Source of the DNA: an uncultured Christensenella sp.
Lineage (GTDB): Bacteria; Bacillota; Clostridia; Christensenellales; UBA3700
DNA: 64,000 nucleotides
Assembly: GCA_949287655.1 (NCBI GenBank)
Contig: CASEHD010000003.1
Span: 70,897 to 134,896, forward strand
Direction: 5' to 3'
The notes under the pieces: generated by a model
Told to the model about the DNA's origin: nothing
Databases searched by the model: none
The model's input: only the letters and a program-made list of their open reading frames with translations
Translations under genes and position numbers: made by a program
Shown: piece by piece, positions 59,312 through 64,000 of the stretch
How the letters are laid out: every line of letters starts with the position of its first letter
Position numbering within the stretch: the first letter of the stretch is position 1

Positions 59312-60010
59312 TCAATCCGACAATTCCGGTATTTCAACAAGTTTGTAGCCGACCAGGTCGCAGGACGTAAGATAATAATTCACGCCGTTTTTGTTTACGA
59401 CCTTGCGGACTCGCGCGTCCTTACCGTGCAGATGACCGTAAACTACCGCGTCCGCGCCGTATCCCGATATTATATCGGTAAATTCAGAGTCCGCAAACGA
59501 CACGTCAAACGGCGGATAATGCACCATGACCGCTATCTTGTCCCCGTCCTTTTTTTGTCTTTTCGCGTCTTCGAGAGCGAGTTTCAGCCTTATGGCTTCG
59601 CGCTTCAACATAGACTTGTCGTGCTCGCCTTCCGCGCCGAGGCTCCAAAGTCTGCTGCCGCATACCAGAAGGCTCCCTATCCTGACCGCGTTGTTCTGCA
59701 CGGCGTATGTGCCGTAAGGCAGCGCGTCCACAAGCCTTTGATAAGACTGCCACCAATAATCATGGTTGCCTCTGAGTATCACTTTCCTGCCGGGAAGCGC
59801 TGAGATCTCGTCGATATCGGGAAGTGCCTGTTCAAGCCGCATAGCCCACGAAACGTCGCCCGCAATAAGTACGACGTCTTCTTCCCCGACCTTATTTTTC
59901 CAATCTTCGCGAATGTTATCCCAATAACCGTTCCAACCGTCGCCGAAAATGTCCATCGGTTTGTCGCAACGGCTTCCCAGATGCAGATCGCTCACAGCAA
60001 ATACTTTCAT
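59312..60010 (-). CDS. Calcineurin-like metallophosphoesterase
   Basis: A 232-residue phosphoesterase with the full metal-binding series: VSDLHLG, LIAGDVSWA, LRGNHDYWW, MVHYPPF and VVYGHLHGKD. The substrate is unknown. The ATG at 60010 is 6 bases from a TATAAT box and has no Shine-Dalgarno, so the message is predicted to be leaderless. It is a single-gene unit with its own promoter and terminator. Confidence 0.93.
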   Translation of the reverse strand: MKVFAVSDLHLGSRCDKPMDIFGDGWNGYWDNIREDWKNKVGEEDVVLIAGDVSWAMRLEQALPDIDEISALPGRKVILRGNHDYWWQSYQRLVDALPYGTYAVQNNAVRIGSLLVCGSRLWSLGAEGEHDKSMLKREAIRLKLALEDAKRQKKDGDKIAVMVHYPPFDVSFADSEFTDIISGYGADAVVYGHLHGKDARVRKVVNKNGVNYYLTSCDLVGYKLVEIPELSD

Positions 60011-60016
60011 ACAGCT

Positions 60017-60046
60017 ATTATATCAGCAAGCCCGCCGAATAATCAA
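60017..60046 (-). promoter_or_regulatory. SigA promoter of the metallophosphoesterase gene
   Basis: Minus-strand TTGATT (60041-60046), 18-base spacer, TATAAT (60017-60022). The start codon begins 7 bases after the -10 box. Confidence 0.78.
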
Positions 60047-60320
60047 GTTTTATCGTATTAAACATATTATCAAAGCGTATCAAACTTTATCCGCGAAAAT
60101 CCGACGCGGCAATCCCGTTCCGATATTCAGATTTAAAAAGGCGTAAACCCGAAAATTCAGAGTTTTCATCCGTAACGAAGCGATACAAAAAGACGCGAAA
60201 TAATAAATAGTCGCAATATAAATATTTATCTGCTTCTTAAAAGAATAAAGAGCAGGTAAAAGATACGGTTAAGTCTTATATCCATATAAGCAACGCAGCA
60301 TTACTTAAACAGCAAGAAAT
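60047..60320. other. Intergenic region without a supported gene
   Basis: About 270 AT-rich bases between the phosphoesterase promoter and the terminator of the next unit. No open frame with a ribosome binding site and no RNA motif was found. Confidence 0.5.
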
Positions 60321-60347
60321 AAAAAATGCGGGGCGCACGCACCGCAA
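60321..60347 (-). terminator. Terminator after the coat-like protein gene
   Basis: Minus-strand TGCGGTGC-gtgc-GCCCCGCA (8-bp stem with one mismatch) followed by TTTTTT, about 60 bases after the stop codon. Confidence 0.8.
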
Positions 60348-60407
60348 ATGTTGTAATAAACGACGCGCGATTGAAGCGGACGCGCCGCCTCAACGCACGC
60401 GGATTTG

Positions 60408-61082
60408 TCAGCCTTTCAGCCGTGAATTGCATCTGCAATCTTCGCCGCACTCCTGCGGATAAATCGGAAGGTCGAAAACGCCTTCGCAGACCTGCTCGGT
60501 ATACTCTTTGCACGGCGGGATATAACAATATCCGTAGCTCGGCACGAGAATGTCGACCGGCATCGTGATTTTGAGTATCACGGTAGCGCAACCGGTGACG
60601 GTAAACTGATTGTCGGCGGTATAAGTACCTTTCGCAGCAGAAAAACCTACGGTCGCCTGCACCGAATACGGTATAACGCTGGGCGCGGACACGTGAAGGA
60701 TCACGTCTTTCGGAACGGTGACGGTCGCGGTACCTGTGCCGGTGTTGCCGTTCGCGTCTGTGAAAGTCACGACTACGGGTATCTGAACGTTGCAGGTCAC
60801 ACGGGCATAACAGCTGTCTTCGGGAATATCGGTAACGGTAAGACCGGTTATCTGAGCGTCGGTGCTGGTCGATTTCGCGCTTACGAATTTGTACGGCGCG
60901 GTCAGATCTGTCGGCGTTACGTCCGTCAGCGTGAGCTGAAGATCGGTCATCGTCGTCTGACTCATACATGCGTCAAACACCTTCTCCGCCTGCAGACAAG
61001 TCTTTTCGCAAATGCCCGAAAGAGCGTTCCCTCTTATCGGCCCCGGGATCCTTTCCGACTTGCAATTATTTGAAAATGACAT
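60408..61082 (-). CDS. Conserved Clostridia protein, putative spore-surface protein
   Basis: A 224-residue soluble protein without signal peptide. It starts CKSERIPGPIRGNALSGICEKTC, has a beta-rich Thr/Val middle (about 50-170), and ends with YGYCYIPPCKEYTEQVCEGV, LPIYPQECGEDCRCN. Eleven cysteines cluster at both ends. I recognise this type as a conserved hypothetical of spore-forming Clostridia, but no function is established. A SigE/SigK-like promoter upstream and the cysteine-rich ends suggest a spore coat or exosporium component; this is inference. AAGGAGG precedes the ATG. Confidence 0.65.
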   Translation of the reverse strand: MSFSNNCKSERIPGPIRGNALSGICEKTCLQAEKVFDACMSQTTMTDLQLTLTDVTPTDLTAPYKFVSAKSTSTDAQITGLTVTDIPEDSCYARVTCNVQIPVVVTFTDANGNTGTGTATVTVPKDVILHVSAPSVIPYSVQATVGFSAAKGTYTADNQFTVTGCATVILKITMPVDILVPSYGYCYIPPCKEYTEQVCEGVFDLPIYPQECGEDCRCNSRLKG

Positions 61083-61142
61083 TATGTACTCCTCCTTTTA
61101 GATGACTGCAAAACGGGCAAGCCGTTCAAGCAATCGCTATAA

Positions 61143-61171
61143 AAATATATGCGAGACAGCAAAATAATGTC
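61143..61171 (-). promoter_or_regulatory. Candidate SigK/SigE promoter of the coat-like gene
   Basis: Minus-strand GACA (61168-61171), 16-base spacer, CATATATTT (61143-61151), resembling the AC / CATA-n3-TA pattern of late mother-cell promoters. No SigA promoter was seen in this gap. Confidence 0.35.
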
Positions 61172-61238
61172 ACAAAATCACCGTTTAACGGCAATAATAA
61201 TATTCTAAATTAAGGCAAAAAATAGTTATATTCAGCCT

Positions 61239-61853
61239 TTATTCGTCTATTTCATCATCATCTGCTATAAAAGTGAGAAGGTTCTCAATTTTTTCAAGCA
61301 CGGCTTCTTTCCCCTCTTTTTTCAGCGCCGAAACAGTCAGAATATCGCCCGTTCCCAAGCTGAGCGCGTTCGCAATGACGCTTTTTTGTTTTTGTATCTG
61401 CGCCTTTGAAAGTTTATCGCTCTTTGTTGCAACGACGAAAAACGGTACGCCGTAATGGTGAAGGTATGCTATCATATGTCTGTCGAGCACGGTGGGTTCG
61501 TGACGAACGTCGACAAGTACGACGACTCCTTTCAGGTTTTCGCTCTGCGTCAGATACGCGCCTATCATCTTATCCCACTTTTTCTTTTCGTCCTCCCCTA
61601 CTTTTGCAAAACCGTAACCGGGAAGATCGACCAGCATAAATTCGCCGTTGTTCATCGAAAAGTAATTTATAAGTTTTGTCTTGCCGGGAGTAGCCGAAGT
61701 CTTGGCAAGTCCGTTGTAGTTGGCAAGATAATTTATAAAAGAGCTCTTGCCCACGTTGGATTTGCCCGCAACGGCGATCTCGCCCACCCCGAAACCGTCG
61801 CCCCTTTTGAAAGACGCGTACGACGTCATAAATTTAGCGTTCTTTATTATCAT
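61239..61853 (-). CDS. engB: Ribosome biogenesis GTPase YsxC/EngB
   Basis: A 204-residue GTPase: AVAGKSNVGKSSFINYLAN (G1), SATPGKTKLINYF (G2), LVDLPGYGFAKV (G3) and VATKSDKLSK (G4). It assembles the 50S subunit. The ATG at 61853 has GGGAGGAA upstream; an in-frame extension to 61952 translates the GC-rich repeat and is rejected. It follows clpX as in B. subtilis, where lonA may intervene. Confidence 0.97.
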   Translation of the reverse strand: MIIKNAKFMTSYASFKRGDGFGVGEIAVAGKSNVGKSSFINYLANYNGLAKTSATPGKTKLINYFSMNNGEFMLVDLPGYGFAKVGEDEKKKWDKMIGAYLTQSENLKGVVVLVDVRHEPTVLDRHMIAYLHHYGVPFFVVATKSDKLSKAQIQKQKSVIANALSLGTGDILTVSALKKEGKEAVLEKIENLLTFIADDDEIDE

Positions 61854-61882
61854 ATTTCCTCCCGCGGTGTGACCGCAGCATT

Positions 61883-62040
61883 GAAAGCTTCGCGTATTGT
61901 TTCCTGTTCCGCTCAGCACAGACCGCCACCCCGTGGCTGTGACCGGGCGCATTTGTCGGCAGCGTGGCGCGGCATAGAAAGCTTCGCGTATTGTTTCCTG
62001 TTTCCGCTTAGCGCAGCTTATCCGGCTGCCACCGCGTGGC
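61883..62040. repeat. GC-rich direct repeat pair between clpX and engB
   Basis: The 26-mer beginning GAAAGCTTCGCGTATTGTTT occurs at 61883-61908 and 61977-62002. Both copies continue with similar sequence into a palindromic head, GCCAC-nnn-GTGGC (61925-61937 and 62028-62040). The units are about 55 and 64 bases long, in the same orientation, between the clpX terminator and engB. Confidence 0.8.
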
Positions 62041-62050
62041 CGAGCGACAC

Positions 62051-62074
62051 AAAAAAAAGCAGGCTGACGCCTGC
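62051..62074 (-). terminator. Rho-independent terminator after clpX
   Basis: Minus-strand GCAGGC-gtca-GCCTGC followed by TTTTTTTT, 13 bases after the clpX stop. Confidence 0.92.
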
Positions 62075-62086
62075 CCTTTTCCTTAT

Positions 62087-63322
62087 TTACGCCGTTTTGC
62101 GGCGGATAATCAAAGGTTTATCGGTTCCCTTTACGCAATCGCCGGTTATCACGACTTTTTCAATCGACTTGTCGCTGGGCACATCGTACATCACGTCAAG
62201 CATAAGGTTTTCCATAATGGATTTAAGCCCGCGCGCGCCGGTCTTCATTCTGACCGCCTTTCCCGCGATCTCGTAAAGCGCTTCCTCTTCAAACACAAGC
62301 TCTACACCGTCGTCCGCGAACATTGAAGTATACTGCTTTGTAAGTGCGTTCTTAGGCTCTTTGAGTATGCTCACGAGCGCCTTTTCGTCAAGCGCGTTGA
62401 TGGACACTACGACCGGAAGTCTGCCGACGAATTCAGGGATAAGACCGAACTTTATCAGATCGTCCGGGCGGATCTCGTTGCAGATCTCGCCGTACGTCGA
62501 AGTCTTGGTATTCTTAATCTCTGCGCCGAAACCGAGCGCCGCGCCCTGCATGCGCTTTTCGATTATCTTTTCGAGCCCTACGAAAGCGCCGCCGCAGATA
62601 AACAGAATGTTTCTGGTGTTTATCTGTATGCACTCCTGCTGAGGATGCTTTCTTCCGCCGTTGGGCGGCACGTTGGCTATGGTGCTCTCTATTATTTTAA
62701 GGAGAGCCTGCTGTACGCCCTCGCCCGAAACGTCGCGGGTTATCGAAACGTTTTCGCCCTTCTTTGCTATCTTGTCGATCTCGTCGATATAGATGATGCC
62801 GACCTCTGCGCGCTTGATATCATAATCCGCCTTCTTTATAAGCTTGAGCAGGATATTTTCGACGTCTTCGCCGACGTAGCCCGCTTCGGTCAGAGAGGTT
62901 GCGTCCGCGACCACGAACGGCACGTCGAGTATCTTCGCCAGCGTACTCGCCAGCAAAGTCTTTCCGCAGCCGGTCGGGCCCAGAAGCAACACGTTGCTCT
63001 TTTCAAGTTCCACGTCGCCTTTTGCTTCGCAGGTAAGCCTCTTGTAGTGGTTGTATACCGCTACGGACAGTACCTTTTTTGCCTGATCCTGTCCGACGAT
63101 GTATTCGTCGAGTCTTTCCTTTATTTCGTGCGGCGTGGGCACGTTTATTGTGTGCTTCTTAGCGGCTTCGTTTGCGGGCGCGCTGTACTCCTGCTCCATC
63201 AGTTCATAGCAGAATTCCACGCATTCGTTGCAGATATTCACGCCGTTGGGACCTGAAAATATCTTCTCGACTTCGCCATCTCCTCTTCCGCAGAAAGAAC
63301 ACTTGTTGATTTCTTTGTCCAC
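62087..63322 (-). CDS. clpX: ATP-dependent Clp protease ATP-binding subunit ClpX
   Basis: A 411-residue ClpX: zinc finger [15 protein letters not shown] ... [12 protein letters not shown], Walker [14 protein letters not shown], the [12 protein letters not shown] motif, Walker [12 protein letters not shown] and sensor EFVGRLPV. It unfolds substrates for ClpP. It follows clpP by 5 bases. Confidence 0.98.
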   Translation of the reverse strand: MDKEINKCSFCGRGDGEVEKIFSGPNGVNICNECVEFCYELMEQEYSAPANEAAKKHTINVPTPHEIKERLDEYIVGQDQAKKVLSVAVYNHYKRLTCEAKGDVELEKSNVLLLGPTGCGKTLLASTLAKILDVPFVVADATSLTEAGYVGEDVENILLKLIKKADYDIKRAEVGIIYIDEIDKIAKKGENVSITRDVSGEGVQQALLKIIESTIANVPPNGGRKHPQQECIQINTRNILFICGGAFVGLEKIIEKRMQGAALGFGAEIKNTKTSTYGEICNEIRPDDLIKFGLIPEFVGRLPVVVSINALDEKALVSILKEPKNALTKQYTSMFADDGVELVFEEEALYEIAGKAVRMKTGARGLKSIMENLMLDVMYDVPSDKSIEKVVITGDCVKGTDKPLIIRRKTA

Positions 63323-63327
63323 TTAAA

Positions 63328-63927
63328 TTACCTCTTATAATAGATCTGGTCGATGATTCCGTACTTAAGCGCTTCTTCGGGGTTGAGAAAATTGTCCCTG
63401 TCCGTATCTTCGAGCACCTTTTCGTACGGCTGACCGCAGTTTTCTGCGAGAATCCTCGTCAACTTTTCTTTTGTGTTTTTGAGGTGGTTAGCCATTATCA
63501 TGACGTCGGACGCCTGTCCCTGTCCGCCGCCGAGAGGCTGGTGTATCATGATCTCGCTGTTGGGAAGCGCGTATCTCTTTCCCTTAGTACCCGCCGCAAG
63601 CAGGAAAGCGCCCATCGACGCCGCCATACCTATACAAATCGTACTGACGTCGCACTTAATGTATTGCATCGTGTCGTAGATAGCGAGTCCAGCGCTGACG
63701 CTTCCGCCCGGGCTGTTGATGTAAATGCAGATATCCTTTTCGCTGTCCTTTGCCTCAAGGAATATGAGCTGCGCTACGACAAGATTCGCGGTGTAATCGT
63801 TAATTTCGTCCGTAAGAAAAATTATCCTGTCCTCAAGCAGCCTGGAATATATATCGTACTGTCTTTCGCCCCCGTCAACCTTGTCTATGACGTATATGTT
63901 GTTCTTGACAATTTCGTCTTTTTTCAT
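63328..63927 (-). CDS. clpP: ATP-dependent Clp protease proteolytic subunit
   Basis: A 199-residue ClpP. Catalytic serine in [11 protein letters not shown], histidine in [15 protein letters not shown] and the aspartate in [27 protein letters not shown] is the substrate groove. AAGGAGGG lies before the ATG. It forms the tetradecameric protease with ClpX. Confidence 0.98.
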   Translation of the reverse strand: MKKDEIVKNNIYVIDKVDGGERQYDIYSRLLEDRIIFLTDEINDYTANLVVAQLIFLEAKDSEKDICIYINSPGGSVSAGLAIYDTMQYIKCDVSTICIGMAASMGAFLLAAGTKGKRYALPNSEIMIHQPLGGGQGQASDVMIMANHLKNTKEKLTRILAENCGQPYEKVLEDTDRDNFLNPEEALKYGIIDQIYYKR

Positions 63928-64000
63928 ATAAATCCCTCCTTTATGATATTCTCAACGAACCGATTTTGCGTCCTTATCCCACGTTTTTCCGAGAGACAAG
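63928..64000. other. Upstream region of clpP (window edge)
   Basis: 73 bases with the clpP ribosome binding site and no complete promoter or upstream coding end. In many Firmicutes tig lies here; nothing of it can be identified in the window. Confidence 0.5.

Overview
The window suggests a spore-forming, meso-diaminopimelate (Gram-positive-type) member of the Clostridia, most likely an uncultured gut lineage. The evidence is a complete spoIIIA operon, spoIIGA-sigE-sigG and an uninterrupted sigK, spoVD, a murE with the DNPR meso-DAP signature, and Firmicutes-type gene order (rpsB-tsf-pyrH-frr-uppS-cdsA-dxr-rseP-ispG-[polC locus]-rimP-nusA-ylxR-ylxQ-infB-rbfA). Coding DNA is of middling GC while several intergenic regions are very AT-rich. 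Every gene I can support lies on the minus strand, so the window should be read from 64000 down to 1. No rRNA, tRNA, CRISPR array, complete insertion sequence or prophage was seen.

Layout in the direction of transcription. 64000-61200: clpP, clpX and the GTPase gene engB, with a GC-rich repeat between clpX and engB. 61100-59200: a putative spore-coat-type protein and a metallophosphoesterase. 59311-58440: an AT-rich regulatory region holding a 10-bp-phased TTTACT array and a MraZ-type operator. 58400-44400: the division and cell wall cluster mraZ-rsmH-(ftsL-position gene)-spoVD-murE-mraY-murD-ftsW-murA-divIB-ftsA-ftsZ, without murF, murG, murC or murB. 44330-43100: an AT-rich island with a consensus promoter, a disrupted reading frame and two tandem 43-residue membrane-peptide genes. 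43064-38300: spoIIGA-sigE-sigG-ylmC, nrdR, sigK and the RNase P RNA gene. 38166-25970: a giant cyclic-glucan-synthase-like protein, rarA, an ABC exporter, ruvX and a DUF1292 protein. 25531-5580: ribosomal protein S2, elongation factor Ts, UMP kinase, ribosome recycling factor, lipid and isoprenoid genes, a PolC-derived exonuclease, the nusA-infB operon, truB-ribF, an AP-endonuclease-like gene and pepP. 5514-1: efp and the spoIIIA operon, which runs off the window in spoIIIAG.

The genes combine core growth (translation, isoprenoids, peptidoglycan, septation) with the switch to sporulation: SpoIIGA activates pro-SigE, SigE is expected to transcribe spoIIIA and sigK, SigG acts in the forespore, and SpoVD makes cortex.

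The most unusual items are: (1) at the normal polC locus, a protein with only the PolC N-terminal domain, OB fold and DEDDh exonuclease plus a clamp-binding-like QQNLF motif, and no PHP or polymerase domain; (2) the tandem small membrane-peptide genes between ftsZ and spoIIGA; (3) an RNase P RNA gene apparently lacking the 5' strand of helix P4; (4) a two-copy MITE-like element, one copy abutting the sigG promoter; (5) the TTTACT array upstream of the mraZ promoter; (6) three genes (ftsA, rarA, a phosphoesterase) whose consensus promoters predict leaderless mRNAs.
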